This document shows positions 1 through 7,253 of a stretch of DNA of 64,000 nt, piece by piece. Source of the DNA: Patulibacter brassicae (GTDB taxonomy: Bacteria; Actinomycetota; Thermoleophilia; Solirubrobacterales; Solirubrobacteraceae); the NCBI RefSeq assembly GCF_033949425.1, contig NZ_JAXAVX010000004.1, positions 294,991-358,990 of the forward strand. The letters run 5' to 3'. Each line of letters starts with the position of its first letter. The first letter of the stretch is position 1. The notes under the pieces are model-generated. The model was not told the DNA's origin and did no database searches. It saw nothing but the letters and a program-made list of their open reading frames with translations. The translations under genes and the position numbers were made by a program.

Positions 1-1
1 G

Positions 2-1033
2 ACGCAGGAGCTGTGCGAGCAGGCGGTGCAGAGCTGGGCAGAGGTTTGGCGGGCGGTCGGGCCCGCGCGCTCCCTGAAGATCAGCCGGCTCTGGGGGAGC
101 TACAGCGCTCAGGCCCGTGAGGACGGGGGAATCCAGGTGGTCGTTGCGACCATCGCCAAGCTCGGAGCGAGCTGCTTCGGCAAGCCTGCCTACAAATGGC
201 TCAGCCGTCCCGGCGTCGTGATCGTCGATGAAGCCCACGTCTCCACGACCACGAGCTACACCGAGCTTCTGAAGTGGACCGGCATCGATCGCGGGACGGA
301 CCACGCTCCGCTCATCGGCCTCTCCGCCACGCCCTACCGCGGCTTCAACTCCGTGGAGACGGACAGCCTCGCCGGACGTTATGGCATACGCCGGCTCGAC
401 GAGGGCGTCTTCGACGAAGCGGAGGGGGCCTCCATCTCGCTCCTCCAGGACAAGGGAATCCTCGCCCGCGTCGACCACCAGGTCCTCGAAGGCTCTGAGC
501 AGGTCCCCCTCACCTCGGCCGAGAAGGAGCACATCCAGAAGTACAGGTCCCTGCCCCCGTCGGTCCTCAACAAGATCGGCCGCGACCTCGACCGAACGAA
601 TCGTCTCGTCAAGTCGGTCACGGAGCTTCCGGCGGACTGGCCCGTCCTGATGTTCGCCGCCTCCGTCGCTCATGCGGAGACGCTCGCGGCGCTGGTGGCG
701 CGGAAGGGGCGATCGGCGGCAGCCATATCGGGTGACACGCCCGACCCTGTGAGGCGGCACCTAATCGGCGAGTTCCGCGCCGGACGTCTGCAGACGCTGA
801 CGAACTACGGCGTCCTGACCGAGGGCTTCGATGCACCGTCTATCCGTGCGCTCTACATCGCGCGTCCGACCTACAGCCCGAACCGCTATCTCCAGATGAT
901 CGGGCGCGGACTTCGTGGACCGGCCAATGGCGGCAAGCCGGTCTGTCAGGTCATCGACGTCGCCGACAACGTCGTGGCCTTCGGACTAAGACTGGCCTTC
1001 AGGGAGTTCGAGCAGGCGTGGAAGCAGAGCTGA
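2..1033 (+). CDS. SF2 DEAD/DEAH helicase, 3' part (5' end outside window)
   Basis: The reading frame is already open at the left edge, so the N-terminal nucleotide-binding loop (Walker A) is missing and only about 343 C-terminal residues are seen. Visible superfamily 2 signatures are motif II (VVIVDEAH), motif III (GLSATPYRG) and motif VI (QMIGRGLRG), the pattern of the Res/UvrB-like branch of DNA/RNA translocases. It should couple ATP hydrolysis to nucleic-acid unwinding or remodelling in the cytoplasm. The stop overlaps the start of the UvrD-like gene by 16 nt, so the two are almost certainly co-transcribed. Such helicase pairs occur in repair and phage-defence operons, but the partners to the left are not visible. 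Helicase identity is firm; the role is unknown. Confidence 0.85.
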   Translation, partial: TQELCEQAVQSWAEVWRAVGPARSLKISRLWGSYSAQAREDGGIQVVVATIAKLGASCFGKPAYKWLSRPGVVIVDEAHVSTTTSYTELLKWTGIDRGTDHAPLIGLSATPYRGFNSVETDSLAGRYGIRRLDEGVFDEAEGASISLLQDKGILARVDHQVLEGSEQVPLTSAEKEHIQKYRSLPPSVLNKIGRDLDRTNRLVKSVTELPADWPVLMFAASVAHAETLAALVARKGRSAAAISGDTPDPVRRHLIGEFRAGRLQTLTNYGVLTEGFDAPSIRALYIARPTYSPNRYLQMIGRGLRGPANGGKPVCQVIDVADNVVAFGLRLAFREFEQAWKQS

Positions 1034-2688
1034 CGCAAGAGCAGCGGGAGGTCGTGTTGTCCCCCGCGAGTGCTAGGACGATCGTCGTCGCTGGTCCGGG
1101 GACCGGCAAGACCCACGTCATCGCGGCCCGGGTCCGGCAGCTCATCGACTCGGGCGCGATCGAGGATCCCGAGCGCATCTTGGTGCTCAGCTTCACCAGG
1201 GCGGCCGTCGATGTGTTGCATCGGCGTCTCGCCGACCACTCGGTCGCCCGCGAGGTCCGACCGTCGACGATCGACAGCTACGCCAGGAAGGCGGTTCAGA
1301 GCTCCGGTCAGTCCCCCGCGGGCGGGTTCGATGCGATCATCCGCGCCGCGATCCGCTGCGAGTCCGAGGACCCGCCTCACGAGCACGTGATCGTCGATGA
1401 GGCTCAGGACCTCAGCGGTGACCGACTGAGCTTCGTGACGAAGCTCCTCACCGCGGCGAACGGCTTCACCGTCCTCGGTGACCCGGCCCAGGGCATCTAC
1501 GGGTGGCAGGAGACGGGACCTCATATCGACGCGATGGACCGGATCGCCAAGACCTTCGAGGACGCCCGCCGACTCGAACTGACGGAGGACCACCGCACGC
1601 GTTCGCCAGCCGCACGTCCCCTGGACGGCACACGTTCCGCTGTCGCAGCCGGCTCGGACGAGCAGGGTCTCATCCGACTTCGACAGAGGCTCAAGACCGC
1701 CCCGCAGCTCGACCCCAACGCACTGATGACGGTCCTCCGGTACTCACGGGGGGAGACGGCGGTGCTGTGCCGTACCAACGCCCAGGTGCTGCAGCTGTCG
1801 GCGACGCTCGCGGCGGCCGGCGTCGCCCACCGCATCCAGCAGCCAGCCCAGACCTCCGTGCCGCCGTTCTGGCTGTCGGCGCTGCTCCGGAACGTCGAGG
1901 CGGACGAGGTTCAGAAGTCCGACCTCGATCGCGAGGCGGCCCAGCTGACCGACGCAGAGCTCGATCAGGCCTGGTCCGAGCTCGAGCGACTGGCATCCGA
2001 CGGTGAGGACATCCTGCTCGCGCGCATCAGGTCTTCGGCCGCGGAGATGGCCGAGCTGCCCCGCTTCATGCGCGACGTGCCCGTGCTTTCGACGGTCCAT
2101 CGCAGCAAGGGGCTCGAGTTCGATCGCGTGATCGTCACCGACCTGGGCGGCCGCGGTGACGAGGCGTCCACCGCGGAGGAGGCGCGGGTGCTGTTCGTGG
2201 CGGCGACCCGGGCGCGGGACGCCGTTCTCGCCACGACTCTGGACCGTCCGAAGCACGCGATGCGCCGTCGATCCGGACGATGGATCGCCACCCCGTGGAA
2301 TCGGGACGAGCCCCTCGGCGTCGAGATCTCGGTCGGAGACGTCGACCGGTCGGTCCCCTTCCTCGACGACGGTGCCGCGGGGTACGTTCAGCGGCACCTG
2401 CGCACCGCGGTCACGCCGGGCGACGCGGTGCAGATCGAACCCGCGTACCGGGATGGGCGCACCGACCTGGACGTCGTCCATCGGGGCGTGGCGGTCGCGC
2501 GTCTGACGGCCGAGTGCGTCGGAACGATCGGGCACCTCGGTCTGGCCGGTCGGCGGCTCGAAGGACTTGTCGTCGATCGTCTCAGCACCGCCGTGGGGTC
2601 AGCTGCGATCACCGAGGCGGTCGGCGCAGGAGCTGCGGGCCTCTGGCTCGTGCCCGAGATCTCGGGCTTCGCGTCGGTCCTCAGCTGA
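1018..2688 (+). CDS. UvrD/Rep-like superfamily 1 helicase
   Basis: This 556-residue protein has motif I (GPGTGKT, residues 26-32), motif II (DEAQD, 127-131), a helicase motif around LSTVHRSKGLEFD and a motif VI-like VAATRARD near the middle, all typical of UvrD/Rep SF1A helicases. It is shorter than housekeeping UvrD or PcrA (about 700-750 residues) and its last 150 residues do not look like the usual UvrD C-terminus, so it is probably not the repair UvrD. The GTG start lies inside the preceding helicase gene. The pairing of an SF2 and a short SF1 helicase recalls accessory or defence operons (compare GajB-type UvrD-like proteins), but no nuclease partner is visible on the left. An IS element begins 87 nt after the stop. 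Confidence 0.85.
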   Translation: MEAELTQEQREVVLSPASARTIVVAGPGTGKTHVIAARVRQLIDSGAIEDPERILVLSFTRAAVDVLHRRLADHSVAREVRPSTIDSYARKAVQSSGQSPAGGFDAIIRAAIRCESEDPPHEHVIVDEAQDLSGDRLSFVTKLLTAANGFTVLGDPAQGIYGWQETGPHIDAMDRIAKTFEDARRLELTEDHRTRSPAARPLDGTRSAVAAGSDEQGLIRLRQRLKTAPQLDPNALMTVLRYSRGETAVLCRTNAQVLQLSATLAAAGVAHRIQQPAQTSVPPFWLSALLRNVEADEVQKSDLDREAAQLTDAELDQAWSELERLASDGEDILLARIRSSAAEMAELPRFMRDVPVLSTVHRSKGLEFDRVIVTDLGGRGDEASTAEEARVLFVAATRARDAVLATTLDRPKHAMRRRSGRWIATPWNRDEPLGVEISVGDVDRSVPFLDDGAAGYVQRHLRTAVTPGDAVQIEPAYRDGRTDLDVVHRGVAVARLTAECVGTIGHLGLAGRRLEGLVVDRLSTAVGSAAITEAVGAGAAGLWLVPEISGFASVLS

Positions 2689-2775
2689 CGGCGACACGGC
2701 CAGCAGGCCACCGCCCGAACTCGCGCCCAGACCCGCTTCGTCTACCCCGTCGGGCTCATCCACGAGGAAGTCACG

Positions 2776-2798
2776 GGGGTCTGCTGCACGGATCGGTG
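2776..2798 (+). repeat. IS3 left terminal inverted repeat
   Basis: These 23 bp are the exact reverse complement of 4052-4074. They begin with a run of G followed by TCTGCTGCACGG. The match ends at the GGTG box; beyond it the two ends differ. Confidence 0.9.
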
Positions 2799-2839
2799 TC
2801 ACCTGACGTGCGGCGCTCTGCGGAGCGCCGCCAGAGAGG

Positions 2840-3142
2840 ATGTGCACCGTGCCGAAGCCCTCCCCCAGAGAGTTCCGAGAGGACGTGGTCCGGGTCGCTC
2901 GGGCGCGTGGTCAGGACACGACGATCAAGCAGATCGCGAAGGATTTCGGGATCAGTGAGTCGTGTCTGACGAACTGGATGAAGAAGGCCGACCTCGAAGA
3001 CCGCGGCAAGCCGGCCACGACGAGCGGCGAGGATCTCGAGCTGCGCGAGGCACGCAAGCGGATCCGGCTGTTGGAGCAGGAGAACGAGGTCCTGCGCAGG
3101 GCGGCGGCGTACCTGTCGCAGGCGAGCTTGCCGGGAAAATGA
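2840..3142 (+). CDS. IS3-family transposase OrfA
   Basis: One hundred residues with an N-terminal helix-turn-helix (TIKQIAKDFGISESCLTNW, about residues 28-46) for binding the IS ends and a C-terminal leucine zipper (LREARKRIRLLEQENEVL) for multimerisation, the standard OrfA design. The ATG at 2840 is taken as start; a GTG at 2849 is better spaced from the purine-rich GAGAGGA and may be the real one. The frame ends in TGA at 3140-3142 directly after a slippery heptamer, and the orfB ATG overlaps this stop. OrfA itself looks intact. Confidence 0.9.
   Translation: MCTVPKPSPREFREDVVRVARARGQDTTIKQIAKDFGISESCLTNWMKKADLEDRGKPATTSGEDLELREARKRIRLLEQENEVLRRAAAYLSQASLPGK
3133..3139 (+). other. Candidate -1 frameshift heptamer (orfA to orfB)
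   Basis: The seven bases GGGAAAA lie in the orfA frame as G GGA AAA, an X XXY YYZ heptamer, immediately before the orfA stop TGA. A -1 slip would continue into the orfB frame, giving an OrfAB fusion as in other IS3 elements. The ATG at 3139, the last base of the heptamer, would alternatively allow reinitiation of OrfB alone. Sequence match is direct; activity is inferred. Confidence 0.5.
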
Positions 3143-4042
3143 TGTACCCGGTCGTCAGGGAGCTCGCCGAGGACGGGGTGCCCGTCACGGTGACGTGCCG
3201 GGTGTTGAAGATCGCGCGTCAGCCGTACTACCGCTGGCGATCGAAGCCCGTCACCGATCGCGAGCTCGTGCAGGCGTATCGCGCCAACGCGCTGCTGGAC
3301 GCGCACCGCGACGACCCCGAGTTCGGGTACCGGTTCCTCGTGCAGGAAGCCCGCGAGGCGGGGCAGGGGATGTGCGAGCGGACCGCGTGGCGGATCTGCT
3401 CGCAGATGGGCTGGTGGTCGGCGTTCGGCAAGAAGCGCGCGATCAACGGCAAGCGGCCGGGGCCGCCGGTGCACGACGACCGCTGCGCAGTCTCCGAGCA
3501 GCACGGGCGCGTTCGTCACCCGTTCGTCGCCAGCGGCCCGAACGAGCTGTGGCTGACCGACATCACCGAGCACCGCACCTTGGAGGGCAAGCTCTACATG
3601 TGCGCGATCAAGGACGCCTACGCCGGCCGGATCGTCGGCTACTCGATCGATGATCGGATGAACCTCGCGCCTGGCCGTGAGCGCGCTTGAGAGCGCGGCC
3701 TGCCGGCGTGGGCAGGTCGCTGGCTGCATCGTGCATTCCTATCGCGGCAGCCAGTTCCGGTCACGCCGCTTCGTGCACGCCCTCAACCGTCACGGGCTCG
3801 TCGGATCGATGGGCCGCGTCGGTGCCGCGGGCGACAACGCCGCGATGGAGAGCTTCTTCTCGTTGTTGCAGAAGAACGTGCTGAACCGTCGCCAGTGGGC
3901 CACCAGGCAGGAGCTCCGGCTCGCGATCGTGACGTGGATCGAGCGGACCTACCACCGCCGCCGACGCCAAGCACGGTTGGGCCGGTTGACCCCGATCGAG
4001 TACGAGACCATCATGATCCCGAGGACCGCGATCGCGGCCTGA
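3139..4042 (+). pseudogene. IS3-family transposase OrfB, frameshifted and catalytically dead
   Basis: OrfB reads from the ATG at 3139 through the IS3 integrase start (WLTDITEH holds the first catalytic Asp) to the segment YSIDDRM, then shifts frame. Removing one of the two A bases at 3661-3662 restores DRMTSRLAVSALESA and the rest of the protein up to the stop at 4040-4042. Downstream, the second catalytic Asp is lost: the family motif HSDRGSQF is HSYRGSQF here (TAT for GAT or GAC). The final Glu (AAMESFFSLLQ) is kept. Two independent lesions show this is a decayed copy. A sequencing indel could explain the first lesion but not the Asp-to-Tyr change. Confidence 0.92.
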
Positions 4043-4051
4043 GAAACCTGT

Positions 4052-4074
4052 CACCGATCCGTGCAGCAGACCCC
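4052..4074 (+). repeat. IS3 right terminal inverted repeat
   Basis: Perfect 23-bp partner of the left end, beginning 9 bp after the orfB stop. It is followed directly by the 3' side of the oppositely oriented HNH endonuclease gene (stop at 4112). Confidence 0.9.
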
Positions 4075-4111
4075 TGCCTCCTGAATCCTCGTTCGCGGTT
4101 GCGACGGCTCG

Positions 4112-5209
4112 TCACGCAGGCGCCAGCAGACTGCGGAGCGCGTCGGCCGCCGTCCGGTAGGGCTGGAGTCGGGCCTTGTCCGGTGAACCCCCGCATTCCC
4201 AGAGGGTCCGCAAGTCGGCTCCGATCAGGTACGCCGAACGGACCGTCGCCTCGGTCCTCGGCCGGTCCTTCGGCCACGACCGCTCGCGCGCCAGGCTCTC
4301 GAGATCGCCCGCGTAGCCCCGGTTGCGCTCGAGGAACGGCTCGAGGTGCCTTGGGCCGGCGAGGAACGCGCGCTTGGCGTTGTTGCAGCGACGGCAGGCG
4401 ACGACGAGGTTGTCGAGGCCGTCGTCGCCGCTGCGGCTCCACGGGATGAAGTGGTCGACCTCGCGGTCGGTGGTGCCCACGCCGGTGGCGCAGTAGAAGC
4501 AGCGGCCGTGTTGCAGGTCGAGCAGGCCCTCGGCGACGCGGCCCAGCGCGACGCGGTCGCGGCCGAAGAGGAAGTCCTCGAAGCTCAGCAGTGAGGAGGC
4601 GTCGGGGACCTCGGCGCGGTTCAGCGCGGCGGCCTTCTCGCTCCACCAGCGCACGACGAACGGCCGCAACAGCGGGGCCAGGCGCACGAACGCGTCGGCC
4701 ACGCCAGGGAACAGCTCGATCGCGGCGCCGGACTCGCGGTAGGCGCGCATCGTGAACCCACCCTGTCGCCGGAACGGCCAGGGCACGGTGTAGAGGAACG
4801 GCTCGAAGGGGCGCTGCAGGCGCGGGATCGGCCACTCCGCGAGGGTCCGCTCGGCCTGCCGCACGAGCTGCTCCCAGGACCTGCTGCGCCGGACGCCGTC
4901 GGGGATCGTGATCGCGTCGACGCCCGCTTCCTGCCGGAACGCGGCGAGGTCGCGCAGGATGGTCGCCTGGCCGCCGCTCTGGTTCTGTACCAGGACGCGG
5001 CCAGTGGTCGCGTAGGCGCGGCTCTGCGGCCAGTACAGCTCGACCACGCGCTCGGCGAGCTCGCGCACCGGCATCCGTCCGTCCTCGAGGTGCTCCGGCG
5101 CGCGGTCGAGCATCGCGACCAGCAGCGCGGGTTTGTACGTCGACGAGGTCGCGGCGTCGTCCAGGAGCGCGAGGACCTGCTCCCCGATGGCCAGCGGCTC
5201 GCCCGTCAC
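4112..5209 (-). CDS. HNH endonuclease with large N-terminal domain
   Basis: A 365-residue protein with a C-terminal HNH/zinc module: CFYC (about residue 238), REVDHFIPWSR (about 248-258) and CRRCNNAKR (about 270), i.e. the two CxxC pairs around the DH catalytic core. Some 230 residues precede it, with no recognised domain; this part could bind DNA or partners. The GTG at 5209 is chosen because a duplicated 5' fragment at 6891-7169 starts at the equivalent codon. Such HNH proteins are found in restriction, homing and defence settings. Position next to an IS and helicases fits an accessory region. Its 5' part has been copied and its middle copied in inverted pieces further right. Confidence 0.85.
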   Translation of the reverse strand: MTGEPLAIGEQVLALLDDAATSSTYKPALLVAMLDRAPEHLEDGRMPVRELAERVVELYWPQSRAYATTGRVLVQNQSGGQATILRDLAAFRQEAGVDAITIPDGVRRSRSWEQLVRQAERTLAEWPIPRLQRPFEPFLYTVPWPFRRQGGFTMRAYRESGAAIELFPGVADAFVRLAPLLRPFVVRWWSEKAAALNRAEVPDASSLLSFEDFLFGRDRVALGRVAEGLLDLQHGRCFYCATGVGTTDREVDHFIPWSRSGDDGLDNLVVACRRCNNAKRAFLAGPRHLEPFLERNRGYAGDLESLARERSWPKDRPRTEATVRSAYLIGADLRTLWECGGSPDKARLQPYRTAADALRSLLAPA

Positions 5210-5341
5210 GCTCGTGAGTATCGCTCGGCCTGACCCGCGCCGGGGTGGCAGACCGGTGGGCGAAGCGCCTTCGGCCGGCTTGCGAGCCCTTCGGCCGAGC
5301 GCCGGCCGAGGACCGCTCTCCGGCCTGCGCGGCACGCCCGC

Positions 5342-6199
5342 TTAGAGTGCTTCCGCCTCGCCGGTCTCGACGACTTCGACCAGCGTCGCGGTCACGTCCG
5401 TCGGCGCCTCGTCGTCGGCGTCGCCCCGGAGCGCCGCGGCGAACTCGTGGTTCAGCTCGAGGCTGTCGTCGAACTCGCCGTTGAGGTTCGCCACCAGCGC
5501 GTCGGCCAAGCGGCCGCCCATCGGTCGGAAGGCCACGTAGGTCAGGCCGCCGGAGACGAAGCCGCCGACGACCGGCACCGTCTTGGTGATCGCCTTCTCG
5601 ACGGTCTGCTTCGTGATCTTCTGGCCGACCAGCGCGCCCACCCGCTTGACGAGCGGGTACCACGCGGTCTTCGTCAGCGCCTGGGCCGCGACCTTGCGGC
5701 CGATGTTCTGGCCGACGACGTGCGAGGTCTGGGCGATCAGCGCCGCCGCTCCCGCGGCGCCGAACATCGCGCCGAGGTAGGCGATGACGCGCATCTGGGC
5801 GGCCTCGGAGAGCTCCGCGTCGCCGTCGAAGAGCTCGTCCTCACCGAAGAGGAAGGCGATCTGCTGCGCGAGGTTCAGCGCGAACCCGAAGTACTGCGCG
5901 ACGTCTGCGCCACCGGCGGCGACCATCACGACCGGGTTGCCGGCCAGACCGGACACGAACGACGCCGCCGCGGTCTTGTTGGCGGTGGACTTGATCAGCA
6001 CGTCCGCCTTGCGGCGGAGCGACTCCAGCGAGTAGACCGCTTGCGGTCCCTGCGCGAGGACGATCTCGAGGTGCGGTGAGTCGGCGAACTGCTTGCGCAG
6101 GAACGCCTCCCGGTCGACGCGTACGACCGGCAGCGAGGCCACGGCACCGATCGTTCGCAGCGTCGTCTGGTAGAGGGCGTCCTGGTCGGGCTTCGCCAT
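5342..6199 (-). CDS. EcsC-family protein
   Basis: A 285-residue protein beginning MAKPDQDALYQTTLRT. It has the look of the EcsC family: a polar N-terminal helix, then glycine/alanine-rich amphipathic hydrophobic segments (around NPVVMVAAGGADVAQYFGFA, GAMFGAAGAAALIAQTS and TVPVVGGFVSGGLTYVAF) and an acidic tail. EcsC proteins are thought to associate with membranes; their biochemical role is unsettled. The frame could extend upstream to 6358, but that part is Arg/Pro-rich and unlike a protein start, so the ATG at 6199 is preferred. It lies 132 nt upstream of the HNH start on the same strand and may be transcribed with it. Family assignment rests on pattern recall only. Confidence 0.6.
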   Translation of the reverse strand: MAKPDQDALYQTTLRTIGAVASLPVVRVDREAFLRKQFADSPHLEIVLAQGPQAVYSLESLRRKADVLIKSTANKTAAASFVSGLAGNPVVMVAAGGADVAQYFGFALNLAQQIAFLFGEDELFDGDAELSEAAQMRVIAYLGAMFGAAGAAALIAQTSHVVGQNIGRKVAAQALTKTAWYPLVKRVGALVGQKITKQTVEKAITKTVPVVGGFVSGGLTYVAFRPMGGRLADALVANLNGEFDDSLELNHEFAAALRGDADDEAPTDVTATLVEVVETGEAEAL

Positions 6200-6383
6200 G
6201 CGGGCGAACGTAGCCAACCCGGTGTGCGGCGTCCACCGGAACGGGCGCAACGTCCACGGCGGCCGGCCGAACAACGATCCGGTCGCCGCCGCGACCCGCG
6301 CGCTGAGGGCCGCGAGGCGGGACGGAGAACCGTCGGGCCTCGCGGCGGGCGCCGCCACCCGCGCTCGACGGCGCGGGCCGAAC

Positions 6384-6478
6384 TCAGACGAACTCGGAGT
6401 ACGTGTGCACCACGCGCGGCTTGCGGTGCTTGCAGGTGACCCTTGCGGAGAACCGGCCCTGGTAGGTCTTGCCGCGGC
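6384..6478 (-). pseudogene. 3' fragment of a small secreted-protein gene (paralogue of 18284-18658)
   Basis: Read leftward this encodes a C-terminal piece with the motifs GKTYQG, VTC and VVHTYSEFV and a stop at 6384-6386, matching the last 30 residues of the secreted protein at 18284-18658 with several substitutions. The 5' three-quarters, including the signal peptide, are absent; the homology stops abruptly where the next fragment begins. It is the first tile of the mosaic at 6384-7169. Confidence 0.8.
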
Positions 6479-6479
6479 T

Positions 6480-6776
6480 CATTCGCCTTCAACGTCCGGG
6501 CGGCGTACGACGACGCCGCCGGCTCGGGTTCCCGGACCGTTCGGCCCTACAGCCCGACGACCGGGACGACCTACACCATGCGCTGCAGCGGACGTCCGGT
6601 GACGATCTGCCGCGGAGGCGACAGGGCGCGGTGTACCTCCGGTGACCAGGCGACGCATCGCCGCCCTCGTTGCGGTCGCCGCGGGGGATGCGGATTCGGG
6701 TTGCGGGGAGGGCGCGTTGACCGCGCCGGCGGCGATCCGTCCGGGGACGGTGCCGCCTTGGGCCGCCGAGCGTGGG
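6480..6776 (+). pseudogene. Fragment spanning end of zinc-ribbon gene and start of serine-hydrolase gene (copy of about 14341-14635)
   Basis: About 300 bp nearly identical to the junction of the zinc-ribbon/TM gene and the beta-lactamase-like gene at 14.3-14.6 kb. It holds the last 50 or so residues of the first (motifs FAFNV, YDDAAGSGSRTV, SPTTGTTYTMRC) and the first 40 or so of the second (RRIAALVAVAA, APAAIRPGTVPP). A one-base loss in the GGCGAC..GCGGTGTAC stretch breaks the first frame, and the second stops matching at 6776. There is no intact gene here. Confidence 0.85.
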
Positions 6777-6786
6777 AGCACCCCAC

Positions 6787-6887
6787 GCGGAAGGCGGAGC
6801 GGACCCTCGCGGAGTGGCCGATCCCCCGCCTGCAGCTCGGGAAGCCGGCGTCGAAACCATCACGATCCCGACGGCATCAGGAAGAGC
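6787..6887 (+). pseudogene. Two short inverted pieces of the HNH gene
   Basis: Positions 6787-6835 read rightward encode AERTLAEWPIPRLQ, and 6841-6887 encode a version of EAGVDAITIPDG. Both occur in the HNH protein at 4112-5209, which is read leftward. Relative to the neighbouring HNH 5' copy each piece is flipped, while the order of pieces along the leftward strand is kept. This looks like two micro-inversions or template switches rather than one inversion. Confidence 0.7.
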
Positions 6888-6890
6888 AAG

Positions 6891-7169
6891 CCGCCGGAAC
6901 GCGGCGAGGTCGCGCAGGACCGCCGCTTGGCCGCCGCTCTGGTTCTGCACCAGGACGCGGCCCGTCGTGGCGTAGGCGCGGCTCTGCGGCCAGTACAGCT
7001 CGACGACGCGCTCGGCGAGCTCGCGGACCGGCATCCGGCCGTCCCCGAGGTGCTCCGGTGCGCGGTCGAGCATCGCGACCGGCAGCGCGGACTTGTACGT
7101 CGAGGACGTCGCGGCGTCGTCCAACAGGGCGAGGATCTGCTCGCCGATCACCAACGGCTCACCGGTCAC
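6891..7169 (-). pseudogene. 5' copy of the HNH endonuclease gene, truncated
   Basis: A GTG start at 7169 opens about 92 residues that match the N-terminus of the HNH protein at 4112-5209, with around nine substitutions (for example TGEPLVIGEQILALLDDAA against TGEPLAIGEQVLALLDDAA). The match ends at DLAAFR, after which the frame runs into the inverted pieces and unrelated sequence. The HNH catalytic module is absent. The divergence suggests an old duplication or an exchange with a related allele. Confidence 0.85.
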
Positions 7170-7253
7170 GGGCGCAAGCGTCCCTCGTTCGGTACGTCGT
7201 TCCCCGGAGAGAGGCCGTCCCGGCGTCTCGAGGCGCCGCGCTCTCGCCGCCGT

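Larger units (their letters stand above)
2776..4074 (+). mobile_element. IS3-family insertion sequence, inactivated
   Basis: A 1.3-kb element bounded by a perfect 23-bp inverted repeat (2776-2798 and 4052-4074) contains orfA and a broken orfB in the two-frame arrangement of the IS3 family. OrfA has the helix-turn-helix and leucine-zipper layout; OrfB has the rve/DDE integrase fold. No flanking target duplication is visible: the three bases left of the left repeat (ACG) and right of the right repeat (TGC) differ. A deletion or recombination at one end after insertion would explain this. OrfB carries a frameshift and a substituted catalytic Asp, so the copy cannot move by itself. It separates the helicase pair from the HNH gene. 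Confidence 0.9.
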
